A stretch of DNA of 64,000 nucleotides from Streptomyces sp. DH5 (GTDB lineage Bacteria > Actinomycetota > Actinomycetes > Streptomycetales > Streptomycetaceae): assembly GCF_020873915.1 (NCBI RefSeq), contig NZ_JAHWGP010000002.1, positions 1 through 64,000 on the forward strand, written 5' to 3'. Shown one piece after another: positions 57,672-64,000 of the stretch. A program made the position numbers and the translations under genes. Position 1 is the first letter of the stretch. Every line of letters begins with the position of its first letter. The notes under the pieces are model-generated. The model was not told the DNA's origin. It searched no databases and was given only the letters and a program-made list of their open reading frames with translations.

Positions 57672-58154
57672 TCACTCGCCCGCGTACGCCTGCTCCAGGG
57701 TGGCGATGTCCAGCTTGCCCATCGTCATCATGGCCTTCATGGCGCGGTCGGCCTTCTGCCGGTCGGGGTCGCTGATCATCTCGGTCAGCCGCACGGCGTT
57801 GACCTGCCAGGAGACGCCGAACCGGTCCTTGAGCCAGCCGCAGGGACCGTGTTCGCCGCCGCCCTCGACGAGCTTCTCCCAGTAGTGGTCGACCTCCGCC
57901 TGGTCGGCGCAGTCCAGCTGGAAGGAGATCGCCTCGCTGAAGGTGAACTGGGGTCCGCCGTTCAGCGCGACGAACTTCTGGCCGTTGGCCGTGAACTCGA
58001 CCGTGAGCACGGAGCCCTCGGCGCCGGGCGCGGCGCCGGTGTTGCGGACCACCTCACCGAGCTTCGCGTTCTCGAAGACCGATACGTAGAAGTTCGCCGC
58101 CTCCTCGGCCTGGCCGTCGAACCAGAGACACGTGGTGAATCCGTCGGTGTTCAT
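57672..58154 (-). CDS. VOC family protein (PhnB-like)
   Basis: A 160-residue glyoxalase-fold protein of the PhnB/3-demethylubiquinone methyltransferase-like type: MNTDGFTTCLWFDGQAEEAANFYVSVFENAKLGEV and WEKLVEGGGEHGPCGWLKDRFGVSWQVNAVRLTEM, with the C-terminal DRQKADRAMKAMMTMGKLDIATLEQAYAGE typical of the group. Metal ligands are not evident, so it is not a glyoxalase I. Function unknown. ATG 58154 follows GGGAGGTACTC. Divergent from clpP3. Confidence 0.88.
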   Translation of the reverse strand: MNTDGFTTCLWFDGQAEEAANFYVSVFENAKLGEVVRNTGAAPGAEGSVLTVEFTANGQKFVALNGGPQFTFSEAISFQLDCADQAEVDHYWEKLVEGGGEHGPCGWLKDRFGVSWQVNAVRLTEMISDPDRQKADRAMKAMMTMGKLDIATLEQAYAGE

Positions 58155-58250
58155 GAGTACCTCCCGGAAGCGTGGAACGCGGTCACCAGTGTCGACCGGT
58201 CGGGACCGCGGAACTCATCGGTGCACGGGCGACCGGATGCCGGGGAGGGC

Positions 58251-58265
58251 TCTGCCCGTGGCGGA
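58251..58265. promoter_or_regulatory. PopR box 1 upstream of clpP3
   Basis: TCTGCC-CGT-GGCGGA, one mismatch from the PopR operator TCTGCC-N3-GGCAGA known for clpP3clpP4 of S. lividans. It directly abuts box 2. The match is by eye against a consensus remembered from the literature. Confidence 0.7.
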
Positions 58266-58280
58266 TCTGCCACGGGCAGA
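58266..58280. promoter_or_regulatory. PopR box 2 upstream of clpP3
   Basis: TCTGCC-ACG-GGCAGA, a perfect copy of the PopR consensus, 92 bases before the clpP3 start at 58372 and immediately downstream of box 1. Activator sites adjacent and on the same face (15-bp spacing) fit cooperative binding by PopR. Confidence 0.8.
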
Positions 58281-58371
58281 GTTCTCCCCGCGCGCGGTCC
58301 CGGCCGGTCGACAGTGGGAGGCACGCGGCCGTCCCGGCCGCGTCGTCGACCAGCGACCACCAGGAGCGCCC

Positions 58372-59028
58372 ATGTACCCACGCACCGCCGTCCCCCGGCC
58401 GGCCCCGCTGCCCCGGGCCGCGGAGGGCGACACCCCGCCGACACCGTACGACGACCACCTCGCCGCCCAGCTGCTCGCGCAGCGGATCGTGCTGCTCGGC
58501 ACCCAGGTCGACGAGGTCTCCGCGAACCGGGTCTGCGCCCAGCTGCTGATCCTGTCCGCCGAGGATCCCCGCACCGACATCAGCCTGTACATCAACAGCC
58601 CCGGCGGCTCGGTGCACGCGGGGCTGGCCATCTACGACACCATGCGGCTGATCCCCAACGACGTCTCCACGCTGGCGATGGGCTTCGCGGCGAGCATGGG
58701 CCAGTTCCTGCTCTGCGTCGGCGCGCCCGGCAAGCGGTACGCCCTGCCGAACGCGCGCGTCATGATGCACCAGCCGTCGGGCGGTATCGGGGGCACCACC
58801 GCCGACATCGAGATCCAGGCGGAGAACCTGGAGTTCACCAAGCGGACCGTCGAGCGGATCACCGCCGAGCACACGGGGCAGAGCGCGGAGACCATCTCCC
58901 GTGACGGCGACCGGGACCGCTGGTTCACCGCCGAACAGGCAAAGGAGTACGGGATGGTGGACCGGGTGGTGGAGTCGCTGGACGACGTCCGTCCGGCCGC
59001 CGCGCGGCAGAGGGCGGGGTTGCGGTGA
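58372..59028 (+). CDS. clpP3: ATP-dependent protease proteolytic subunit ClpP3
   Basis: A 218-residue ClpP with the full catalytic triad: Ser108 in [11 protein letters not shown], His133 in VMMHQPSGG and Asp182 in [12 protein letters not shown]-terminal extension of about 30 residues ([25 protein letters not shown]) is longer than in vegetative ClpP1. In Streptomyces, clpP3clpP4 is induced by PopR when ClpP1P2 fails. ATG 58372 has AGGAG at 58362-58366; an upstream frame extends to 58132 but would read through the PopR boxes and is rejected. It overlaps clpP4 by a few bases. Confidence 0.93.
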   Translation: MYPRTAVPRPAPLPRAAEGDTPPTPYDDHLAAQLLAQRIVLLGTQVDEVSANRVCAQLLILSAEDPRTDISLYINSPGGSVHAGLAIYDTMRLIPNDVSTLAMGFAASMGQFLLCVGAPGKRYALPNARVMMHQPSGGIGGTTADIEIQAENLEFTKRTVERITAEHTGQSAETISRDGDRDRWFTAEQAKEYGMVDRVVESLDDVRPAAARQRAGLR

Positions 59029-59627
59029 TGGGCTACACGATCCCGCACGTCGTCGAGCGCACCCCGCAGGGCGAGCGGTCCTACGACGTGTTCAGCCGGC
59101 TGCTGTCCGAGCGGATCGTCTTCCTCGGGACCGACATCGACGACGGCGTCGCCAACGTCGTCATCGCCCAGCTGCTCCATCTGGAGTCGGCGGCCCCGGA
59201 GAGCGAGATCGCGGTCTACATCAACTCCCCCGGCGGCTCCTTCACCTCCCTCATGGCGATCTACGACACGATGACGTTCGTCCGGGCCCCGGTCTCGACG
59301 TTCTGTGTCGGTCAGGCGGCCTCCACGGCCGCCGTGCTGCTGGCCGGCGGGGACCCGGGACGGCGGTTCGTGCTGGAGCACGCGCGGGTGCTGCTCGGGC
59401 AGCCGGCCGCGGACGGGGCACGCGGCACGGCGTCCGACCTGTCGCTGCGGGCCAAGGAGATGGTGCGGATCCGGTCCCAGGTGGAGGAGGTGCTGTCCCG
59501 GCACACCGGGCACGAGGTGGCGACGCTGCGGGCGGACATGGACCGCGACAAGGTGTTCACCGCCGAGGAGGCCGTCGCGTACGGCCTCGCCGACGAGGTG
59601 CTGACCCGGCGCCTGGTGGGGGTGTAG
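59025..59627 (+). CDS. clpP4: ClpP4-like subunit lacking the catalytic histidine
   Basis: The 200-residue ClpP-family subunit is coupled to clpP3 (GTG 59025 or ATG 59028 overlaps the clpP3 stop). Counting from ATG 59028, the serine (Ser99, [11 protein letters not shown]) and the aspartate (Asp174, MDRDKVFT) are in place, but the position 25 residues after the serine, where ClpP3 has its histidine, is Gly124 (ARVLLGQP). ClpP3 shows the same 25-residue Ser-His spacing. The subunit should therefore be inactive on its own; it probably forms mixed rings with ClpP3, as heteromeric ClpPs do. Rest of the fold is complete. Confidence 0.9.
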   Translation: MMGYTIPHVVERTPQGERSYDVFSRLLSERIVFLGTDIDDGVANVVIAQLLHLESAAPESEIAVYINSPGGSFTSLMAIYDTMTFVRAPVSTFCVGQAASTAAVLLAGGDPGRRFVLEHARVLLGQPAADGARGTASDLSLRAKEMVRIRSQVEEVLSRHTGHEVATLRADMDRDKVFTAEEAVAYGLADEVLTRRLVGV

Positions 59628-59641
59628 GCGCCGGGTACGGG

Positions 59642-60031
59642 TCAGGCGGCCAGGCAGAGTCCGCCGTGCGGTGTGGAGGCGGGCACGCCGCGCGCGGCGG
59701 GGGGCCGGCCGGCGGTGACGCGGACCAGCTCGCCGTGGGTCAGGGACAGCAGGTCGCCGAGTCCGAGACCGAGGGCGTGGGCGGCGGCCGCGAGGACCTC
59801 CGAGGATGCCTCCTTGCGGCCGCGTTCGACCTCCGAGAGGTACGGCACGGAGATCCGGGCCTCGTCGGCGACGTCCTTCAGCGTGCGCTCCTGGGCGAGC
59901 CGCTCCCTGCGGAGCACGTCGCCGACGAGGTCGCGCCACAGCGGCTCCCTGGGCGGGCGTGCCGGAGCGGTCCTGGGCGGTTGGGGTCGAAGGGGTATGA
60001 CGCGGGCGTGGTGCGGCGGTTGACTGGTCAT
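59642..60031 (-). CDS. popR: PopR-like XRE regulator with C-terminal Leu-Ala-Ala
   Basis: A 129-residue regulator. The helix-turn-helix is of the XRE/ClgR type (about 40-95: DVLRRERLAQERTLKDVADEARISVPYLSEVERGRKEASSEVLAAAA). The product ends GGLCLAA, the two-alanine end known in ClgR and PopR as a degradation signal for ClpP1P2, so it would be unstable until ClpP1P2 is impaired and would then activate clpP3clpP4. The gene is immediately downstream of clpP4 in convergent orientation (14 bp) rather than divergent. ATG 60031 lacks a strong ribosome site. Confidence 0.88.
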   Translation of the reverse strand: MTSQPPHHARVIPLRPQPPRTAPARPPREPLWRDLVGDVLRRERLAQERTLKDVADEARISVPYLSEVERGRKEASSEVLAAAAHALGLGLGDLLSLTHGELVRVTAGRPPAARGVPASTPHGGLCLAA

Positions 60032-60235
60032 CCGCTCAGCCTAGGAAGTACGGCCCGCGGCGGAAGGGAGCGGCGTTCCGCCCTGAGTGAATCCGGTCCG
60101 GGAGCAGCCGATCCGGGCGAGTCGGCCCGGCGCGCCGGGTCGCGCTGCCCCGCGCGGCCCTTCGGCGTACCCTCGGATACAAGACGTGAACGACCGGTGC
60201 GCATCACGCTTGCGAGTCGCTCGGAAACGTTGTGT

Positions 60236-60260
60236 GCATGGGTCGGCGTGAGCTGGGTAC
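60236..60260 (+). promoter_or_regulatory. Candidate sigma-B-type promoter of the second sigma gene
   Basis: GCAT at 60236-60239, 15 bases, GGGTAC at 60255-60260. Full match to GNNT-N14-16-GGGTAC/T. Upstream of the sigma factor gene at 60308, it would allow auto-activation by a sigma-B-family factor. Confidence 0.5.
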
Positions 60261-60307
60261 TCGCGAGGCTCAGGCGCATGGCAGCCATGACGTTCGTGGG
60301 AGAGGGA

Positions 60308-61192
60308 ATGAGGACCGCCGTGATCCGGTCGCAGGCACAGGTAGTCGATGAGCGCACCGAAGCCGGGGCGGGTGGCGACGGTCTGCGGCATGTCGATCCG
60401 CGGGCCGTCGCCCCCCGTGACGCGCGGGAGCTGTCGCGGCAGTTCTTCCGCCGGCTGGCGGAGCTGGAGGAGGGGACGCGCGAGTACCAGTACGCGCGCA
60501 ACACCCTCATCGAGATGAACATGTCCCTCGTGCGGTTCGCGGCCGGGCGGTTCCGCGGCCGGGGCGACGACATGGACGACGTCGTACAGACCGGGATGAT
60601 CGGTTTGATCAAGGCGATCGACCGGTTCGAGCTGTCCCGTGAGGTGGAGTTCACCTCCTTCGCGCTGCCGTACATCGTGGGCGAGATCAAGCGGTTCTTC
60701 CGTGACACCACCTGGGCCGTGCACGTGCCCCGGCGGCTCCAGGAGCTGCGGGTCGAGCTGGCCAAGGCCCGCGAGGAGCTGGCGAGCCGGCTGGACCGGG
60801 AGCCCACGGTCGCCGAGCTGGCCACCCTGATGAACATCACCGAGCGGCAGGTCGTCGAGGGACAGATCGCCGCGAACGGCTACAACTCGTCGTCGCTGGA
60901 CGCCGCCCTCACCGGTGACGGCCCGGAGCACGGCGAGTCGGTCCTCGCCGACTTCATCGGGGTCGAGGAGGAGGGCCTGCGGCTCGTCGAGGACTTCCAC
61001 GCGCTCGCCCCGCTCATGGCCGAGCTCAGCGACCGCGACCGCGAGATCATTCACCTGCGGTTCGTGGAGGAGGCCACCCAGGCGGAGATCGGTGAGCGCC
61101 TGGGCTGCTCGCAGATGCACGTCTCCCGTCTGATCAAGCGGATCATCGCCCGTCTGCGTGAGGGGATGCTGGGCGAGCTCGGCTGCGCCTGA
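60308..61192 (+). CDS. Sigma-B/F/G family RNA polymerase sigma factor
   Basis: A 294-residue factor of the SigB/SigF type: region 2 VQTGMIGLIKAIDRFELSREVEFTSFALPYIVGEIKRFFRDTTWAVHVPRRLQELR (about 90-155), region 3 SRLDREPTVAELATLMNITERQVVEG (about 160-195) and region 4 LSDRDREIIHLRFVEEATQAEIGERLGCSQMHVSRLIKRIIARL (about 240-285). ATG 60308 follows GGGAGAGG; ATGs at 60278 and 60287 are in-frame alternatives and would lengthen the N-terminus by 7-10 residues. The converging RsbW-like gene at 61210-61665 could encode its anti-sigma. It is distinct from the first sigma factor at 27736-28599 (longer N-terminus, different region 3). Confidence 0.92.
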   Translation: MRTAVIRSQAQVVDERTEAGAGGDGLRHVDPRAVAPRDARELSRQFFRRLAELEEGTREYQYARNTLIEMNMSLVRFAAGRFRGRGDDMDDVVQTGMIGLIKAIDRFELSREVEFTSFALPYIVGEIKRFFRDTTWAVHVPRRLQELRVELAKAREELASRLDREPTVAELATLMNITERQVVEGQIAANGYNSSSLDAALTGDGPEHGESVLADFIGVEEEGLRLVEDFHALAPLMAELSDRDREIIHLRFVEEATQAEIGERLGCSQMHVSRLIKRIIARLREGMLGELGCA

Positions 61193-61209
61193 CGGGCGAG
61201 CCGGGGCGG

Positions 61210-61665
61210 TCAGCCGGCGTCGAAGGTGAGCACGGCGCGTACACGCTTGCCGACCGGCACGCGTTCCACCGCGATGTCCTGCGCCAGCGCCCGGACGATC
61301 TCCAGTCCGTGCCGCCCCACCCGCTCGGGATCACGCGGGAAGACGCGGGGCAGGGTGGCGCTGCTGTCGTAGACGGCCACGGTGACCGAGCTGTCCGTCC
61401 CCTCGAGTTCCAGGATGTACGGGCCTTCGCTGTGCCGGTCGGCGTTGGTGACGAGTTCGCTGACGACCAGCAGCACCGCACCGTCCGACCGTGCGTCGAT
61501 CGCGGCGCACCACTCGGTCCTGAGCTGTTGCAGGAACGTCGCGGCGAAAGCCCTCGCCTCCGCGATGCATCCCGGCTCGCCGGTGAAGTGTGCGGCCCGT
61601 CGAAGCGGCTCCACGGGTACGTCGAAACCAGTCGGTATCACTGCCCCGTCCAAGTGATAGGTCAT
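61210..61665 (-). CDS. RsbW-like ATP-binding protein, putative anti-sigma factor
   Basis: A 151-residue HATPase_c_2 protein with LLVVSELVTNADRHSEG (N-box), VYDSSATLP (degenerate G1) and RHGLEIVRALAQDIAVERV (G2-like). Its gene faces the second sigma factor and ends 18 bp from it. ATG 61665 is chosen (MTYHLDGAVIPTGF). The upstream region carries a sigma-B-type promoter GACT-N15-GGGTAC on this strand, so a feedback loop between this anti-sigma and its sigma is likely. Confidence 0.82.
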   Translation of the reverse strand: MTYHLDGAVIPTGFDVPVEPLRRAAHFTGEPGCIAEARAFAATFLQQLRTEWCAAIDARSDGAVLLVVSELVTNADRHSEGPYILELEGTDSSVTVAVYDSSATLPRVFPRDPERVGRHGLEIVRALAQDIAVERVPVGKRVRAVLTFDAG

Positions 61666-61716
61666 GCGCGTTCTCTCTGCGTAGCCGGCCCGGCCGGACG
61701 ATCTGCACCAGTCCTG

Positions 61717-61741
61717 GTACCCCGACTCCGGCGCCACAGTC
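61717..61741 (-). promoter_or_regulatory. Candidate sigma-B-type promoter of the anti-sigma gene
   Basis: Read on the minus strand: GACT, 15 bases, GGGTAC. Full match to GNNT-N14-16-GGGTAC/T. It sits 52 bases upstream of the ATG at 61665. Confidence 0.45.
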
Positions 61742-61811
61742 CACCTGATCCGCGTTCGGTCCCGCTCCGTGGGGAACCCGTGTTCCGCCAGGCCCGGCGG
61801 GAGGGTGTGCC

Positions 61812-62396
61812 ATGAGCGATCTGACGGCGGTGCGGAGCCTGGCGACGCTGCCCGTGGTGACCCTGGGCGGCGACGCCGTGGCCCATGTGAAGGACACGGT
61901 CTTCGACCTCTCGGCCCGGCGGATCGCGAGCTTCACGCTCACCGGGCGGACCCTGCTGTCGGGGCCCCTGCCACGGGACCTGCCCTGGCCGGCGGTGCAC
62001 TGTCTGGGCCGCGACGCGGTCATGGTGGGTGACGCGGGGGCGCTGTGCGACCTCCCGCTGTCGGTGGTGCGCCGCGACACGGTGCGCGGGCGGTTGCTCG
62101 GGGCTCAGGTGCTGACCGACGAGGGCGCGACGGTGGGGACGGTGCTCGACGTCCTGGTCGAGGGCGGCACCAGCGGCCGGCTCGTCGCGTTCCGGCTGGC
62201 CGCCCAGCGTGGCCTGGTGCACGGCTCCCGGCACCGGCGGCACCGGGTGTACGTGCCGCGGGGCGAGGTGCTGAGCGTCAGCGGCCGGACTCTGGTGATC
62301 CCCGCGCACGCGACGGCGTACGTCACCGACGACCTGCCGGCTTTCACCGCCCGCGTCGGTGCCCACCACGCCGGTGGGAGGGGTGCGGCGCGATGA
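61812..62396 (+). CDS. PRC-barrel-containing protein, 194 aa
   Basis: A 194-residue protein with two PRC-barrel-like units: about 1-85 (LPVVTLGGDAVAHVKDTVFDLSARRIASFTLTGR) and about 90-175 (GRLLGAQVLTDEGATVGTVLDVLVEGGTSGRLVAFRLAAQRGL, ending VYVPRGEVLSVSGRTLVIP). PRC-barrels bind proteins or RNA in a few cases, but no function is established for these. Followed by an overlapping second PRC-like gene (ATGA), so the pair forms one operon. ATG 61812; upstream GGCGGGAGGG. Confidence 0.8.
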   Translation: MSDLTAVRSLATLPVVTLGGDAVAHVKDTVFDLSARRIASFTLTGRTLLSGPLPRDLPWPAVHCLGRDAVMVGDAGALCDLPLSVVRRDTVRGRLLGAQVLTDEGATVGTVLDVLVEGGTSGRLVAFRLAAQRGLVHGSRHRRHRVYVPRGEVLSVSGRTLVIPAHATAYVTDDLPAFTARVGAHHAGGRGAAR

Positions 62397-62827
62397 TGCT
62401 GTTCTCCCGCGTGCGGGGGTTGACCGTCCTGGCTCCGGGTGACGCGGGCCGGGTCGGCGTGGTGCGGGCGCTGACCGTCGGCGGGGCGCCCTGGCGCGTG
62501 ACGTCCGTCCGGATAGCGCGCGGGCGGCTGCGCCGGGACGCGGTGGTGCCGTGGAGCACGCTGGGCGTCGCCGGACCGGACCTGCTGATCGCCCGCTCGG
62601 GCGGGGGGCCCGGGTCGGCCCCGGCCGGCCACGAACTGGTGGGCAGCCGCGTGCTCACGGAGTGCGGTGAGGAACGCGGCACGGTGCTCGACGCGGCGTT
62701 CGATCCGGTCACCGCCCGCATCGAGGGGGTCCTGACCACCTCCGGCGAGCTTCCGTCCGACCGTCTGCTGGGTCTCGGGGACCACGCTCTGGTCGTCCGG
62801 ACCGGGGCGCGCCGCCCGCCGGGCTGA
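62393..62827 (+). CDS. Second PRC-barrel-like protein, 144 aa
   Basis: A 144-residue protein related to the previous one: RVRGLTVLAPGDAGRVGVVRALTVGGAPWRVTSVRIARGRLRRDAVVPWSTLGVAGPDLLIA then HELVGSRVLTECGEERGTVLDAAFDPVTARIEGVLTTSG ... DRLLGLGDHALVVR. Two PRC-type beta units in tandem. The start overlaps the previous stop (ATGA at 62393-62396). No signal peptide. Function unknown, probably in the same complex or process as its upstream partner. Confidence 0.78.
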   Translation: MMLFSRVRGLTVLAPGDAGRVGVVRALTVGGAPWRVTSVRIARGRLRRDAVVPWSTLGVAGPDLLIARSGGGPGSAPAGHELVGSRVLTECGEERGTVLDAAFDPVTARIEGVLTTSGELPSDRLLGLGDHALVVRTGARRPPG

Positions 62828-62885
62828 GGCGCGCGGACGGACCTCCCGGCAGGCGGCACCGGCCTGCGCTGCTTAGCGTGCAGAG

Positions 62886-64000
62886 GTGAGCGCACGCACC
62901 TCTTCCGGCCCGGTGGTCCCCCGCCCCGGCTGGGCGCACGCCCTGGTCACGGTCCTCGGCGCGCTGGCCGCCATGGGCGCGGTGGCCGCGCTCGGGCTGT
63001 GGGCGGCGGGTGCCGCGGACCTTCCGGGCGGCGCCTTCCCCCAGGTGCTCGCGGCGACCCTGGTGACGGCCGTAGGCGGCACGGTGCGCCTGTCCGGGGA
63101 CGCCGGCGGACTGGCCGGCACGGAGGGCGGCCTGGCCGTCATCCCGCTGTCCGTCACCCTCACCGGGGCGCTGGTCGTCGGCTGGGGGTTCGTCCGTCCG
63201 CTGCGTCACCGGGCGGTGGCCGGAGCGCCCGGGCTGGGCGGGTGGGCGGCACGGATCGCCGTGCTGTGGCTGTTCGTGCTCGTCGGTCTGGCGTTCGCCG
63301 CGCGTCACACCTTCCGGATCCCGCTCGGCGACGGGCCGCTCGGGGACCTCGGTGAGCTGTTCGGGATCAGGCCGGTGGTCGGCTTCGCCGCCGACGTGCC
63401 GCTGACCGTCCTGATCGGTCTGGTGTGGCTGGCGGGGGTGCTGCTGGTGGCGTTGACGGTGTCCCACGACGCGCCGTTGCCGGCGGGGCTGCTGCGCTCG
63501 CGGGCGTCGGTGCGTCCCCCGGCGGTCGCGATGGTGCGGCTGCTGCTCGCCGCCGTCGTGGTCGCTCTCGTCGTGGCGCTGGCCGTGGCCGCCACCCGGG
63601 GCCGTCCGGTCGAGACGTTCGCCGTGATCCTGCTCGGGCTGCCCAACGTGGCCTGGCTCGCGCTGACCGTCGGACTGGGCGCCACCTGGGACGGCAGGGT
63701 GGAGGGGCCGTTCGGGCTGCCCATGCCGCGGGTCCTGGACGAGGTGCTGCGGAGCCCGGACCTCTCCGAGCTGAATCTGGGCACCCTCGTCGAGCAGGAC
63801 GGTGCGAAGTGGTGGTGGCTGCTGGTGGTGGACGCGGTGCTGCTGCTGGCCGCCGCGTTCGTGATGGCGGCCCTGTCCCCCGCGCGTGTCCGGGTGTGGC
63901 AGCACGCCGTACGCCTGGCGGTGGCCCTGGCACTCACGGTGCTGATGATCTGTCTGACGGCCCGCGTCTCCGCGCGGATCGGCCTGTCCGTGCTCGGCAT
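62886..64000 (+). CDS. Streptophobe-type multispan membrane protein, 5 prime part
   Basis: The frame from GTG 62886 is open to the right edge (at least 371 residues) and is not complete. It is very hydrophobic with about 8-9 predicted helices in the visible part: ALVTVLGALAAMGAVAALGLW, VIPLSVTLTGALVVGWGF, IAVLWLFVLVGLAFAA, LTVLIGLVWLAGVLLVALTV, MVRLLLAAVVVALVVALAVAA, TFAVILLGLPNVAWLALTVGLGA and others. The sequence GxxGxPMPRVLDEVLRSPDLSELNLGTLVEQDG and WWWLLVVDAVLLLAAAFVMAA are what I know from the streptophobe family of Streptomyces. Function unknown. Confidence 0.78.
   Translation, partial: MSARTSSGPVVPRPGWAHALVTVLGALAAMGAVAALGLWAAGAADLPGGAFPQVLAATLVTAVGGTVRLSGDAGGLAGTEGGLAVIPLSVTLTGALVVGWGFVRPLRHRAVAGAPGLGGWAARIAVLWLFVLVGLAFAARHTFRIPLGDGPLGDLGELFGIRPVVGFAADVPLTVLIGLVWLAGVLLVALTVSHDAPLPAGLLRSRASVRPPAVAMVRLLLAAVVVALVVALAVAATRGRPVETFAVILLGLPNVAWLALTVGLGATWDGRVEGPFGLPMPRVLDEVLRSPDLSELNLGTLVEQDGAKWWWLLVVDAVLLLAAAFVMAALSPARVRVWQHAVRLAVALALTVLMICLTARVSARIGLSVLG

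Noticed and set aside
58132-58371. An upstream extension of the clpP3 frame to 58132
   Set aside because: It would pass through the two PopR boxes and the divergent promoter region. The start at 58372 has a clear ribosome site.

Overview
This is a 64-kb piece of a Streptomyces (or very close actinomycete) chromosome. The evidence is the very high GC with strong third-position GC bias, frequent GTG starts, AGGAGG-type ribosome sites, a Wbl iron-sulfur protein, an SsgA-family protein, DUF5133 and DUF6480 proteins, a streptophobe-type membrane protein, a PopR/ClpP3/ClpP4 module and many RsbW/RsbV/SpoIIE proteins. I saw no transposase, tRNA, rRNA or CRISPR array, and no in-frame TTA (bldA-dependent) codon in the genes read. 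Gene order and content recall the S. coelicolor right-arm region around the second glgE cluster down to clpP3/clpP4; that comparison is from memory and unchecked.

Layout. 0-7 kb: the tail of glgE, then treS, maltokinase and glgB in one tightly packed operon (trehalose to maltose-1-phosphate to branched alpha-glucan), followed by a YbdK-type glutamate-cysteine ligase. 7-10 kb: a DUF6480 membrane peptide, an acyl-CoA synthetase, an RsbW-like ATPase and a PRC-barrel protein. 10.6-22.2 kb: a signalling block with a 1333-residue soluble hybrid histidine kinase carrying six HAMP units, an ANTAR/GAF/PAS/PP2C phosphatase, an RsbV-like protein, then a stressosome operon of rsbR, rsbS, rsbT, an RsbT-RsbX fusion and a GAF-PP2C phosphatase. 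22.3-26.1 kb: an NDH-2 type dehydrogenase and an FUSC-type membrane protein. 26.1-27.0 kb: a gene-poor, hairpin-rich stretch. 27-29.6 kb: a sigma-B-family sigma factor with a putative anti-sigma ATPase and small proteins.

29.6-37.2 kb has a cationic amino-acid flavour: an Orn/Lys/Arg decarboxylase, a LysE-type exporter divergent from a LysG-type regulator, and a saccharopine-dehydrogenase-like enzyme, with a candidate small RNA ending in a clear rho-independent terminator, a cNMP-binding protein and an MFS transporter between them. 37.3-58 kb is accessory and housekeeping: a Wbl protein, DUF488, an FAD dehydrogenase with its TetR regulator and twin operators, AlkB, an MBL hydrolase, DUF4032, a universal stress protein, AIM24, a threonine dehydratase-like enzyme, a membrane pseudokinase, a serine hydrolase, an F420 enzyme, an SsgA-like protein, an aldo/keto reductase, RNase HI, a lipoprotein, a kinase-fold protein and VOC proteins. 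Three decayed genes lie here: a histidine-kinase tail, a CAP-domain protein and a glyoxalase-like gene.

58-64 kb: clpP3-clpP4 with two adjacent PopR boxes, popR with a C-terminal Leu-Ala-Ala, a second sigma-B-family factor facing a putative anti-sigma ATPase, two PRC-barrel genes and the start of a streptophobe protein.

A unifying thread is general stress signalling. Two sigma-B-type factors, several RsbW-like ATPases, STAS proteins and three PP2C phosphatases lie together. Matches to the sigma-B promoter pattern GNNT-N14-16-GGGTAC/T recur upstream of the rsbV-like, sigma factor, anti-sigma, SsgA-like and PRC-barrel genes. Of the ideas offered, the most worth testing are the local stress regulon, the ClpP4 subunit that lacks its catalytic histidine, the candidate small RNA and the three gene remnants.
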